Shown here: piece by piece, positions 29,865-38,509 of the stretch | Numbering within the stretch: position 1 is the stretch's first letter | Layout: each line of letters starts with the position of its first letter | NCBI RefSeq assembly: GCF_003665155.1 | Contig: NZ_RCFQ01000005.1 | Location: 1 to 64,000 of the forward strand | From: Mariprofundus sp. EBB-1 | Lineage (GTDB): Bacteria; Pseudomonadota; Zetaproteobacteria; Mariprofundales; Mariprofundaceae | Direction of reading: 5' to 3' | Length of the DNA stretch: 64,000 nucleotides | Notes under the pieces: generated by a model | Told to the model about the DNA's origin: nothing | What the model saw: the letters and a program-made list of their open reading frames with translations, nothing else | The model's database searches: none | Translations under genes and position numbers: made by a program

Positions 29865-29870
29865 TACAAT
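29865..29870 (+). promoter_or_regulatory. Candidate -10 box for the waaA-lpxK operon
   Basis: TACAAT at 29865-29870 lies 26 bases before the ATG at 29897. The -35 partner is weak (TTATCG at a 16-base spacing). If used, transcription would begin near 29877, ruling out the upstream in-frame codon at 29840 as the start of waaA. Confidence 0.4.
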
Positions 29871-29896
29871 GCACTTCTTCCTGTTCCAATACGCCT

Positions 29897-31126
29897 ATGC
29901 GTGATCCTTCCATGAAATGGCGACAACAATTCACCCTTGATCTACCAGCGCCGCAACCCGGTTGTATCTGGTTGCATGCCTGCTCCGTTGGTGAAGTGAG
30001 CTCCGTCTTTCCCTTGATCAAGGCTCTGATAAAACAAGGTCACAAGGTACATCTGACCGTGGTCACAGCAACCGGCTTCAGCCATGCTGAACGACTACTG
30101 CAAACAGAACTTGCAGCCAACCTTATATCTGTGGCCTTTTTACCGTGGGATTTACCTACCGCGATGTCACGCATGATCAGTAGATTAAAACCGGCACTGC
30201 TTTTACTGGCTGAGACCGAATTCTGGCCTGGTATGTTAGCAGCCTGTCGCCAACAACATATTCCAGTCATTGGTATTAACACACGCATTTCAGATCGATC
30301 ATTCCCACGTTATCGGGCCACATCATGGTTGTGGAAACGCTGGCTGGCTCCCGTGAATCTATTTCTGGCACAGAGTGATACTGATCGTAATCGTTTGATC
30401 GCGCTGGGTATTGCAGCATCCCATGTACAGGTTGTGGGAAATTTGAAATATGCCATCAGCCCTCCGAATGTGGACGCTACCGCCCTGCGCCAACAACTCG
30501 ATGCTTCCGGCTCTCGCCCTATCCTGGTCATCGCCAGCACGCATGAAGGTGAAGATGCACGCCTGTTGGATATGTGGCCGAAGTGGCACACGGCTTGCCC
30601 TGAACTGCTTACTGTGATCGTACCGCGCCATCCGGAACGCTTTGATCAGGTAGCGGCCTTAATTCGTCAACGTGGTATCTCTTTATCACGCTGGTCTGAC
30701 CCATCTTCGATTGCGATCAATAATGATGTAGTACTGCTGGATGCTATGGGCTTACTCACCGATCTCTACACGGTTGCTGATGCCGTCATTATTGCCGGTA
30801 GTTTAGAACATATCGGTGGACACAATCCCCTCGAAGCAGCCATATGTGGGCGCGGCATTGTCAGCGGACCGCATATACAAAATTTCCGCGAAATTATGGC
30901 CGATATGCAAACAGCAGAAGCGGCTATTGTTTGCCGTGATGATCATGAACTCGAACAAGCCGTGAGTCGTCTGCTCATGCATCCGCAAGAGCTTAAAAGC
31001 CTGCATGCCAATGCTGCCCTTTTTATTGAAGACCGTTCACATGTGCTCGATCGCATGTTGGATGCGATCAAAGCGTATCTACCCGCAACAAAGCAAGCTA
31101 CAGACACAGAACGGACCGATGTTTAA
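29897..31126 (+). CDS. waaA: 3-deoxy-D-manno-octulosonic acid (Kdo) transferase
   Basis: WaaA adds Kdo from CMP-Kdo to the lipid A precursor. From ATG 29897 the protein is 409 residues: IWLHACSVGEVSSVFPLI, LLAETEFWPGMLAAC, GINTRISDRSF, SDTDRNRLIALG, VPRHPERF and the sugar-nucleotide motif AGSLEHIGGHNPLEAA. Homologues carry about 20-25 more residues containing a membrane anchor before the segment that aligns with RDPSMKWRQQF. That anchor is missing here. An eleven-codon frame encoding MHFFLFQYAYA precedes it in another frame. The gene end overlaps lpxK by eight bases. Confidence 0.92.
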   Translation: MRDPSMKWRQQFTLDLPAPQPGCIWLHACSVGEVSSVFPLIKALIKQGHKVHLTVVTATGFSHAERLLQTELAANLISVAFLPWDLPTAMSRMISRLKPALLLLAETEFWPGMLAACRQQHIPVIGINTRISDRSFPRYRATSWLWKRWLAPVNLFLAQSDTDRNRLIALGIAASHVQVVGNLKYAISPPNVDATALRQQLDASGSRPILVIASTHEGEDARLLDMWPKWHTACPELLTVIVPRHPERFDQVAALIRQRGISLSRWSDPSSIAINNDVVLLDAMGLLTDLYTVADAVIIAGSLEHIGGHNPLEAAICGRGIVSGPHIQNFREIMADMQTAEAAIVCRDDHELEQAVSRLLMHPQELKSLHANAALFIEDRSHVLDRMLDAIKAYLPATKQATDTERTDV

Positions 31127-32141
31127 ATTACACCACTGGTTTGAACAGATGTGGTGGCGTCCTTCCCCACCTCCTTTATGGCTGCGCGTTGTCGAAGCTT
31201 TGTACTCGGGCATCAGTCAAATCCATCTGAACAGGCGCGCTGCCAATATAACTACACCTGCCCTACCGATGATCTCCGTTGGTAATATCACCGCCGGAGG
31301 CAGTGCCAAAACACCGTTTGTACTGTGGTTGGCAGAACAACTGAAAGCTCAGGGTTATAGACCGGTTATTCTCTGCCGTGGTGATGGTGGTCAAAACAGA
31401 TCCGGCAAACGTGTCAGTCGTGATGATCAAGCGGCATACGTTGGAGATGAAGCAAAAATGCTAGCTGATCTCTCCAACTGCCCGGTGATTTCAGCAGCTG
31501 ATAGAATCGCTGCTAGTCAGATGGCCGCCGAACTGGGTGATATCCTTATTCTCGATGACGGCTTTCAATACAGACATATGCAGCGTTGCTGCGATATCGT
31601 GCTCATTCCAGTTGAAGGCATCGGCAATGGACATGGTATTCCAGCTGGCCCATTACGCGAACCTGTGCAAGCACTTGCCCGTGCCGACATTATTATCCGC
31701 ACCGGCAGCACCTCCAACAAACAGTTATGCGAGAAACTGGGCGATTGGCATGAATGGCAATGGCTTACTGCCCCACTCGATATCATTGATCTCATGAAAA
31801 CAGGTATACCAACGCCAAAGCATGTCTATGCTGTAACGGCTATCGCCAGGCCTGAGCGGTTTTTCAATGATTTAACAAGCAGCGGACTCTCACTCATCGG
31901 CACCAAAGCCTATCCGGATCATTATGCATTCAGTGCCAGTGATGTCAGCGACATATTAAAACTTGGCGAACATATCGCTATCACAGCCAAGGATGCTGTT
32001 AAACTGCAAAGTCTGTGGCCTAAAGAGCGCCCCTTATGGTTATTACCGCAACAAGGTCATGCAGAAGCTGAACTATTATCTACCATTCAACATTATCTAC
32101 CGCAACGAAAAAACCCTGCCGCAAGCGACAGGGTTTCATGA
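31119..32141 (+). CDS. lpxK: Tetraacyldisaccharide 4'-kinase
   Basis: LpxK phosphorylates lipid A precursor at the 4' position. The 340-residue product begins at ATG 31119, inside the waaA stop region (ATGTTTAA, eight-base overlap). Motifs: PMISVGNITAGGSAKTPFVL (P-loop), VGDEAKMLADL, LILDDGFQYRHMQRCCD and PAGPLREPVQAL. The N-terminal amphipathic region (WFEQMWWRPSPPPLWLRVVE) fits membrane association. The last codons overlap the terminator of the convergent ppiD gene, so the C-terminus is constrained by that hairpin. Confidence 0.95.
   Translation: MFKLHHWFEQMWWRPSPPPLWLRVVEALYSGISQIHLNRRAANITTPALPMISVGNITAGGSAKTPFVLWLAEQLKAQGYRPVILCRGDGGQNRSGKRVSRDDQAAYVGDEAKMLADLSNCPVISAADRIAASQMAAELGDILILDDGFQYRHMQRCCDIVLIPVEGIGNGHGIPAGPLREPVQALARADIIIRTGSTSNKQLCEKLGDWHEWQWLTAPLDIIDLMKTGIPTPKHVYAVTAIARPERFFNDLTSSGLSLIGTKAYPDHYAFSASDVSDILKLGEHIAITAKDAVKLQSLWPKERPLWLLPQQGHAEAELLSTIQHYLPQRKNPAASDRVS
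32107..32136 (-). terminator. Terminator of ppiD, inside the 3' end of lpxK
   Basis: On the minus strand AAACCCTG (from 32136) pairs with CAGGGTTT (to 32111) and is followed by a T-run (to 32108). It lies 30 bases beyond the ppiD stop and within the last codons of lpxK. Confidence 0.82.
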
Positions 32142-32167
32142 TTCTTCTTTGTTCGTAGGGTTAGCGC

Positions 32168-34075
32168 TTAAAAGCGTTCCAGCTCTCTCTGATTGATCAC
32201 AATTTCAGAACGATCACGCACAGAAGCCATAAAACGTGCGAAACGCACATTGCCCTTGGCTTTCTCTACCTCTTTACGAATCTCTTCTTTTTTTCCATTG
32301 AATGCATCAGTAGCAGGAGCGATGGTTTTCTCTACCCTTACCGCTGCATAGCCTTGAGCTACCTTAATAGACTGAGACACCCAGCTGCCTGAAGCAGTAC
32401 TGAAAGCACGATTCAACAAACTACGACTCAACCATGACGCACTGTCACCTTCACCATTGCTGCGTAGTGGTTTAGAAATGTATTTGGCCTGACCATATTC
32501 CTGTGCCAATTGATCCAGCGATTTACCCGACGACGTGCGAATTGTATCGGCAATATCGCGCGCCTTTTTATTGGCAGCGTCCACTTTAGCGTTGGCTTTC
32601 ACCTTTGCCGCCACGTCTTCATAAGGCAAGGTATCCGGTTCAATGCGTTCAACCACTTCCAGAGCAACAAAACTGCCATTACTGGCTTCCACAATCTCAA
32701 TAGGCTGACCTGGCAATGTAGCAAATGCTTTCGAACGAATCTCCACATCGGTGAACATCGGATCCAGTTCAGCTTCTTGCAGACTAACAGCATTGCTTGA
32801 GTTCATTTTCAAATTCAGCACATCGGCAGCTGCTTTCAATGAGTCTTCCATACCCAGGGCATCATCCAAATTCTGTGATAGATTGTACGCTTCATTATTG
32901 GCAGCGGACTGAAGCAATCCAACACGTAAAGTATCTTTCATTTCAGCATAGCTCTTGGTCGTGGCTGGGCGAATATCATCCAACTGAATCAAATGATAGC
33001 CGAACTGCGTCTCAACAATACCGCTGACACTGCCCTTTTCCATCGCAAACACCGCCTGATCAAATCCACTTACCATAGCTCCCGGTTTGAACCAGCCCAG
33101 ATCCCCGCCCTTTTCGGCAGTAGAATCTTCAGAGACTTCTTTAGCGATCTTGGAAAAATCTTCACCAGCCTTGATACGTGCCTGTACAGCTTCAATCTTC
33201 ACACGGGCTGCAAGACGTTCGGTTTCTGAAGAATCCGATTTAAGTTTAATCAATATATGACGCGCTTTACGCTGTTCAGCTTCAACAAAATCACCTTTTT
33301 TCGCATCATATGCAGCCTGAATTTCTGACTCATCAACGCTCATATCTACAGCCAGAGCATTTGGATCAATCTCTACAGTATTCACTTTAATCCGTAGTGG
33401 TGATTGATAATCACCTTTATGTGATTCGTACCAGGCTTTGGCATCGGCTTCAGAGATTGTCACCTGATCCATTACTGAAACCGGATCAACAACAATAGCC
33501 ACCAATACGCGTTGTTCATATTCACGATCAAAACGTTCGCGAATTTCAGCATCACTAACATGCACAGAGCCAACAATCGCTTGCTGCAGTGCATCAACCA
33601 CCACATTCAATCGCACATCATTCTCATAATCCTGCTCTGAACCAAAGCCCATATTGCGGGTCAGTGCCTGATAACGTTTCGGATCAAATTCACCAGCAGA
33701 CTGGAATGAGGGGTTATTTGTAACTGTTGCCAAGACCACCGCATTCGGTGCCGTAAGCCCTAGCTCTGTGGCGGTATTGAGCATAACTCTACGGTTGATG
33801 ATCGTTTGTAAGGTATTGTCTTTCACATTCAGTGATTTGATCAAATCCTTGGAATACTGTTTACCCAGCATAGAGCGGTAATAGTTAATCTGGCGGTTAT
33901 AAGCCTGATAAAACTCAGCATTACTCACTGGAGTATCATTGATGGTGGCTACCGGCTCTGAATTGCCGCCTGTGAAATAATCACCAACACCCCACAAAAC
34001 AAACGATAGTGCGATACCGCCAAGGATGATTTTTGCGACCCAAGACTTCGCATGTTTACGCATCGATTCGAGCAT
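32168..34075 (-). CDS. ppiD: PpiD-type periplasmic peptidyl-prolyl isomerase/chaperone
   Basis: The 635-residue protein has one N-terminal TM anchor (WVAKIILGGIALSFVLWGVG, residues ~13-33), a SurA-N-like chaperone region (~35-250) and a parvulin domain at ~265-365: ARHILIK, FSKIAKEVSEDSTAEKGG, DLGWFKPGAMVSGF and FGYHLIQLDDI. A second, degenerate parvulin-like region follows. It is anchored in the inner membrane at the Sec exit and helps outer-membrane and periplasmic proteins fold. The putative ribosome binding site before the ATG (CTGGGGT) is weak. Confidence 0.93.
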   Translation of the reverse strand: MLESMRKHAKSWVAKIILGGIALSFVLWGVGDYFTGGNSEPVATINDTPVSNAEFYQAYNRQINYYRSMLGKQYSKDLIKSLNVKDNTLQTIINRRVMLNTATELGLTAPNAVVLATVTNNPSFQSAGEFDPKRYQALTRNMGFGSEQDYENDVRLNVVVDALQQAIVGSVHVSDAEIRERFDREYEQRVLVAIVVDPVSVMDQVTISEADAKAWYESHKGDYQSPLRIKVNTVEIDPNALAVDMSVDESEIQAAYDAKKGDFVEAEQRKARHILIKLKSDSSETERLAARVKIEAVQARIKAGEDFSKIAKEVSEDSTAEKGGDLGWFKPGAMVSGFDQAVFAMEKGSVSGIVETQFGYHLIQLDDIRPATTKSYAEMKDTLRVGLLQSAANNEAYNLSQNLDDALGMEDSLKAAADVLNLKMNSSNAVSLQEAELDPMFTDVEIRSKAFATLPGQPIEIVEASNGSFVALEVVERIEPDTLPYEDVAAKVKANAKVDAANKKARDIADTIRTSSGKSLDQLAQEYGQAKYISKPLRSNGEGDSASWLSRSLLNRAFSTASGSWVSQSIKVAQGYAAVRVEKTIAPATDAFNGKKEEIRKEVEKAKGNVRFARFMASVRDRSEIVINQRELERF

Positions 34076-34164
34076 TATAAACCCCAGTATTAAAGAATAG
34101 GCTGGATCGTATGAACAGAGTCAAATCCAGCCAATTTATGGAATCGGCACGCTACCTAAGCAAA

Positions 34165-34281
34165 CCTACCAGAGCAATGGGGTTGCTCTGGTAGGTGCGA
34201 TAGTTCAAAACAGATCGAGCAATGGGGTTGCTCTGGTTAGCACGATAGGTCTAAAAAAATAGAGCAATGGGGTTGCTCTGG
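34165..34281. repeat. Three 45-bp tandem units, each with an AGAGCAA-TTGCTCT hairpin
   Basis: Units begin at 34171, 34216 and 34261, exactly 45 bases apart. Each contains GAGCAATGGGGTTGCTCTGG. In the first, the arms extend to CCTACCAGAGCAA / TTGCTCTGGTAGG, a 13-bp perfect stem with loop TGGGG. Linker sequences are partly conserved (TAGGTGCGATAG, TTCAAAACAGAT). The tract sits between ppiD and pqiA-like genes. It is not a CRISPR array: units are contiguous and linkers are similar. Confidence 0.9.
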
Positions 34282-34330
34282 CAGGCAATCGCATTAAATA
34301 ACCTCTGTTTTACAGTCATTACTCAGTATA

Positions 34331-34365
34331 TTTTACCGCAGAGCAACAGTTACGCAAAGTAAAGA
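34331..34365 (+). repeat. Dispersed-repeat relic (TTTTACCGCA...CGCAAAGTAAAGAC)
   Basis: TTTTACCGCA, a 12-base insert, then CGCAAAGTAAAGAC. The same phrase without the longer insert occurs inverted at 62930-62958. Both copies lie between genes. Confidence 0.5.
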
Positions 34366-34490
34366 CAAAAAACAATGCAATCCTCATCTATTGCTCTCCG
34401 GTTACGCGATGTTGTTTGATCATTATACCAATTTCTCTGCATCACTCTGCTGTAAATGCTTTTAAACATATTAATGCGATTACCCTGTCG

Positions 34491-34520
34491 GGTAGGCGCG
34501 GTAGGTCAAAACAGATGTGC
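34491..34520. repeat. Outlying copy of the 45-bp unit linker
   Basis: GGTAGGCGCGGTAGGTCAAA then ACAGATGTGC matches the linker of the first 45-bp unit (34190-34215) with three differences, but has lost the hairpin. It marks the far edge of the repeat-bearing spacer, just before the pqiA-like gene. Confidence 0.6.
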
Positions 34521-34550
34521 ATGTAGGGCAATAAAAAGATGGCTCAACTG

Positions 34551-35039
34551 TTAAGCAATAGGTTTTAATTCATAATCTGAAAGCAGGGTATGTACCAATA
34601 ACATGCTAATCATCACCCCCGCAGCAAAGACATACAAACCGACATGCACTTCTATGCTAGCTATCATGTTCAACTTGACTGTAGCCGCCAGTACAGCAAT
34701 CACAAACACATCGGTCATCGACCATTTCCCGATAACTGCCAAGCGTTTTACCGTTCTCATGTTTTGTTCTGTATCCTTAAGCCGGTTACTCACCAGTAAA
34801 AAAGCCAGCACCATTTTATACATTGGTAACACGATACTGAAAACAGATAAAATTAAGAACAGCGCGATCTCACCCTGATCTAATAGATAAAGAACACCAC
34901 CGAGCAATGAAAAGGTATCATTAAATATATAAAACTTTTGAAATGAGAACATCGGCAAAACAATGCCAACAGCCAATAAGAGCGATGAACTGAACCACAT
35001 CAGGTATTCAACTATTTTTCTCTTCACGGGAAAGATCAT
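34551..35039 (-). CDS. PqiA-family membrane protein
   Basis: The 162-residue protein has four TM helices and the family signature IGKWSMTDVFVIAVLAATVKL (written here as blocks GKWSMTDVF and VIAVLAATVKL). It is a single PqiA domain, half the length of E. coli PqiA, and lacks its zinc-ribbon cysteines. PqiA proteins are linked to MCE lipid-transport complexes; no MCE gene is nearby. Its ATG overlaps the stop of the cation diffusion facilitator gene as ATGA, so it is translated with that gene. Confidence 0.85.
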   Translation of the reverse strand: MIFPVKRKIVEYLMWFSSSLLLAVGIVLPMFSFQKFYIFNDTFSLLGGVLYLLDQGEIALFLILSVFSIVLPMYKMVLAFLLVSNRLKDTEQNMRTVKRLAVIGKWSMTDVFVIAVLAATVKLNMIASIEVHVGLYVFAAGVMISMLLVHTLLSDYELKPIA

Positions 35040-35947
35040 ACCACCTTTTCATGCTCACACGGTTCACAACAGTGCTGATTGCAATATGTAGCACCTGATT
35101 CTGGCTGCAGGGTGGCGTGTTTCACCCCCGCTTCGTGTAATATAGTCTGTAGATCGACAAGTGTCTGATCCCAGCATTGTAAATCTTCAACTACAATATG
35201 TGCAGACATTGCCCACCCGCCGCCAGGCAGTGTCCAAATATGCAGATGATGGCTAGCCAATACGCCATCTGCCTCATGTATTACCGTTTCCAGTTTCGAC
35301 ACATCGATATCTACCGGTGTTGCTTCCATCAATTCAGATGTTGTCTCACACAAGAGGTTCCACCCTCCCCAGGCAAGAATAGCAGCCACCAGAAATGAAA
35401 GTATCGGATCTATAGGCATCCAGCCGGTGAGAAAGATGACAACACCGGCAACAATCGCGGCTATGGAGCCCAACATGTCGCCAAGCACATGCCAGTATGC
35501 CGCCCTTCTATTAATATCATGCGCACCATGCAACCATCTCAGGATCACCACATTGACAATGAGCCCTACAAAACCCACCGCAATGACAATTCCACCTCCT
35601 ACTTCAGGCGGCTCTGCCAAGCGTCCAAAAGCCTCCCAGATAATCCAACCACTCAAGAACCAAAGTGCCACACCATTGGCCTGAGCAGCCAGCACCTTGG
35701 CCCGGCCATATCCATAGGTCATGCCGCTATGTGCTGGTCTTAAAGCCACTCGCCCTGCAAAGGCGGCAATACCCAGAGCCACTACATCAGAACTCATATG
35801 TACAGCATCGGCCAACAAGGCCAGTGAATTTGATATCCATCCACCAGCAAACTCCACCACGGCAAACAAGGCCGTTAAAGCCAGCGCCATATCCAAATGA
35901 TGGTGATGCACATGTTCACCCGATGAATGGTGATGATGTCCAGACAT
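35036..35947 (-). CDS. Cation diffusion facilitator (CzcD/ZitB-like metal efflux)
   Basis: The 303-residue protein has a His-rich N-terminus (GHHHHSSGEHVHHHH), six TM helices and a C-terminal ferredoxin-like domain. Metal-site pairs HxxxD occur in TM2 (AVHMSSD) and TM5 (WHVLGDM), the pattern of Zn2+ exporters. The tail is Cys/His-rich (CNQHCCEPCEHEK), an unusual addition that may sense or hold metal. It probably exports Zn2+ (possibly Cd2+ or Co2+) in exchange for H+. It is the first gene of a two-gene operon with the PqiA-like gene. ATAACCATGGTAT in the upstream spacer is palindromic but unassigned. Confidence 0.93.
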   Translation of the reverse strand: MSGHHHHSSGEHVHHHHLDMALALTALFAVVEFAGGWISNSLALLADAVHMSSDVVALGIAAFAGRVALRPAHSGMTYGYGRAKVLAAQANGVALWFLSGWIIWEAFGRLAEPPEVGGGIVIAVGFVGLIVNVVILRWLHGAHDINRRAAYWHVLGDMLGSIAAIVAGVVIFLTGWMPIDPILSFLVAAILAWGGWNLLCETTSELMEATPVDIDVSKLETVIHEADGVLASHHLHIWTLPGGGWAMSAHIVVEDLQCWDQTLVDLQTILHEAGVKHATLQPESGATYCNQHCCEPCEHEKVV

Positions 35948-36184
35948 CAGGTCTCTCGCATAACGATACGTGTCATCATGACTTAATCATTATATATTCG
36001 CACAACTATTCAAGTCTTTAATACTATGCAGCAATGAAAGTTCATTGATTCCACTATGCATAACCATGGTATTTATAGTGCATAAAGGCATCCTTGATTG
36101 AAGACATTCATTCTATTCAATAAAATCCAAATATATTTCTTTAAATCCTATGGCCCTTTCGCTACATTGTGCTCGTGGCGATAT

Positions 36185-37228
36185 ATGTTTAAAAAAATAT
36201 ATATGCATCTATTAGGAATCATTGTCATTTCAATGTTTTCGCACTCATTTATCAGTGCTGCTGGAAGCTTTATTACTGCACCATTACCTGTTCGCAACCT
36301 CTATGCACCCATGATGCGCTTCCTTGATCCGATGCCAGACTCCGCCTTACGCGATTACAGCAACTGGGATATCAAGTTGGATCAACATCTGGCCAACATT
36401 CACCAAATTAACCATGGCACCATTGATTTTTTGATGGTCGATATGGAAATGTATGTGGCAGACCTGACCGTACGCAAATCCTTAAGCAACGACATGGATG
36501 TGTCGATTCAATTGCCAGTACAGCGCCCTTTCAATGGTGTGCTGGATCCATTCATCAATGACTTCCATAAGCTCCTGAACATACCTGCCGCCAATCGCTC
36601 AACCAGACCAAACAATACATTTGCATACCACCTCAAACAGGGTGGCAGTGCTGGCTGGCAAGGTAAAAACAGATGGGAACTGGGCAATGCAACTATTTCA
36701 CTGCGCAAGCAGATTATTGATGGCGATGGCTGGGCCATTGCGGCACTTGCTGCGGTCAAATTGCCAACTGCTTCGAAGCAACGCGGCTGGGGTAGTGGTA
36801 AACCCGATGCAGGCCTTGGTGCAGTCGCCAGTTTCAACAGTGAGCATTGGTTCATGCATGCTGAAGGCTGGCTAATCCACCCCTTCATCAATGATGTGCC
36901 GGGCACACAATTCAATGCATCCATCACTGGTCCTGCGTACATTCTTGGCTGGGATTACCAACCTTATTATACACGGGTATCCTCTACACTGGGCTGGAAA
37001 TATAGCCAACAACTCTCTGCCATCGCGCAAGTTCAGGTCGGCACATCCCCTTATTCAACACCTATGCAGCAACTCGATAGTAAACCCATGCTAATCTCGT
37101 TTGGCATACAAGCTGAAACAGATAACAGTTTAGGATGGACATTGGTTTTCACCGAAAATGGCCTAACACAACTGACCACTCAAGATTTCAGTTTTACATT
37201 CTCCCTGCATTACAGTTTTTCCGATTAA
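36185..37228 (+). CDS. DUF3187-type outer-membrane beta-barrel protein
   Basis: The 347-residue protein is taken from ATG 36185, where a signal peptide (LLGIIVISMFSHSFISAAG) begins within a few residues; the frame is open back to 36098. The mature protein alternates hydrophobic and polar residues with many aromatic strands (WELGNATISLRKQII, GWTLVFTENGLTQ) and ends in a strand closing with Phe-Ser-Asp. It matches the DUF3187 family, thought to be porin-like. N-terminal APLPVRNLYAPMMRFLDP is characteristic. The function is unknown. Confidence 0.75.
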   Translation: MFKKIYMHLLGIIVISMFSHSFISAAGSFITAPLPVRNLYAPMMRFLDPMPDSALRDYSNWDIKLDQHLANIHQINHGTIDFLMVDMEMYVADLTVRKSLSNDMDVSIQLPVQRPFNGVLDPFINDFHKLLNIPAANRSTRPNNTFAYHLKQGGSAGWQGKNRWELGNATISLRKQIIDGDGWAIAALAAVKLPTASKQRGWGSGKPDAGLGAVASFNSEHWFMHAEGWLIHPFINDVPGTQFNASITGPAYILGWDYQPYYTRVSSTLGWKYSQQLSAIAQVQVGTSPYSTPMQQLDSKPMLISFGIQAETDNSLGWTLVFTENGLTQLTTQDFSFTFSLHYSFSD

Positions 37229-37432
37229 TTAGTTCAACAACCGAAACTGCAAACTTTCTATAAAGCATTGGGCACACAAACCGTCACATACAAGCGTTTA
37301 CGCAAACGGTACATCTCCTTTCGCGCCCAGCCGGTGCTTTTTTTACACTACCATCATGATCAATCCAGCTGATACCTTCGCGGCACTATCACAACACGTT
37401 GAGATTCACATCAACCTCAGGAGAGAATAACA

Positions 37433-37654
37433 ATGAATAAACTCATCATGCTGTTCGCATTTCTTATGGCATCTGCTTTTGCAGTAGTACCAGCCTCATA
37501 CGCTGGAGATCATGGACATGACTCCAAGAGTTACTCCGAAAAATCATCAGGCTATGGCTCTGAAAAAGATGATAAGAGCGAAAGCAAACACGCCGATAAA
37601 GATGACAAAAGCAACAAAGACAGTGATCATAAAGATAAAAAAGATCACCACTAA
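37433..37654 (+). CDS. Small exported His/Asp/Lys/Ser-rich protein
   Basis: The 73-residue product has a signal peptide (cleavage near ASYAGDHG). The mature ~49 residues are almost only charged or small: DHGHDSKSYSEKSSGYGSEK, then repeated DDKS/KD/DHKDKKDHH. AGGAGA precedes the ATG and a good terminator follows, so it is a real monocistronic gene. It has no recognised family. A disordered, metal- or anion-binding periplasmic role is conceivable from its composition alone. Confidence 0.78.
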   Translation: MNKLIMLFAFLMASAFAVVPASYAGDHGHDSKSYSEKSSGYGSEKDDKSESKHADKDDKSNKDSDHKDKKDHH

Positions 37655-37674
37655 ACAGTGAGTAATGCAATAAG

Positions 37675-37700
37675 AAGCCCGGCCTTGTGCCGGGTTTTTT
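37675..37700 (+). terminator. Terminator of the small exported protein gene
   Basis: CCCGGC and GCCGGG pair around CTTGT and are followed by TTTTTT, 20 bases past the stop. Confidence 0.9.
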
Positions 37701-37939
37701 GATTGCATATTCAACATTCTTTAATGTTCCATACTGCGTCATACCTTTGAGTAGAACAGGCAATAGCAAGACATCGATAGAAGGCAAAAAATCGGACAAC
37801 ACGGTGCTCATAAAGGCGATGGTGATCAAGGTTCAATACTTACATGAATCACAACAAGCATGCCGGTAATCATCTGTGACTGGCAGAGTTGGCCATTCAC
37901 GCATATCTTCCCCATCATTCTGTTCAGGAGAACATTCAC

Positions 37940-38509
37940 ATGAAACTGATCTATCTGCATGGTTTTGCCAGCATCGGCAATAGCAGCAAAAGTCACTGGT
38001 TACGTGATCATATCAGTGATGATGATTTCACTGCTCCGGATCTACCCAACAAATCATCCGATGCCGCACGTTTTCTGGACAAACTCTTTGCTGACCTGAA
38101 AGGTGAATCTGTCGGCCTGATCGGCACCTCTCTAGGTGGATTTTTCGCAGCCTATTACGGCGCAAAATTTGCCTGGCCCACGGTATTGATCAACCCGCTT
38201 GCTGATGTGAATGATTTGACCAGTCATGCGCTTGGTGAGTACAAAAACTATTATACTGATGAAACCTTCATCATGGATCAAAGCGATGCTGATTGTCTGC
38301 ATCAAATGAGCGCAGAGATGCAGGAACCTTCTGCCCCATCACTATTGCTGCTGGACAGAGGGGATGATGTACTTGATTACAACAAAGCAATTGCACGCTT
38401 CAGCCAGCACTCAGACGTGCACCTTTTTGAAAACGGATCACACCGCTTTGATCATCTACCTGAATCATTACCCGCAATCAAAGCCATCTTTCAGCAAGGA
38501 AGCATATGA
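37940..38509 (+). CDS. yqiA: YqiA-like alpha/beta-hydrolase esterase
   Basis: The 189-residue protein begins at ATG 37940 with CAGGAGA upstream. It shows KLIYLHGFAS, the nucleophile elbow GTSLGGFFAAY, DRGDDVLDY (acid) and the C-terminal catalytic His in ENGSHRFDHL. It belongs to the UPF0227/YqiA group of small cytosolic esterases with unknown natural substrates. The last four bases overlap the start of the small [2Fe-2S] gene (ATGATG), indicating coupled translation. Confidence 0.88.
   Translation: MKLIYLHGFASIGNSSKSHWLRDHISDDDFTAPDLPNKSSDAARFLDKLFADLKGESVGLIGTSLGGFFAAYYGAKFAWPTVLINPLADVNDLTSHALGEYKNYYTDETFIMDQSDADCLHQMSAEMQEPSAPSLLLLDRGDDVLDYNKAIARFSQHSDVHLFENGSHRFDHLPESLPAIKAIFQQGSI

Noticed and set aside
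34165-34281. Three regularly spaced hairpin repeats as a CRISPR array
   Set aside because: Only three units, contiguous 45-bp periodicity with similar linkers rather than unique spacers, and no cas gene in the window.
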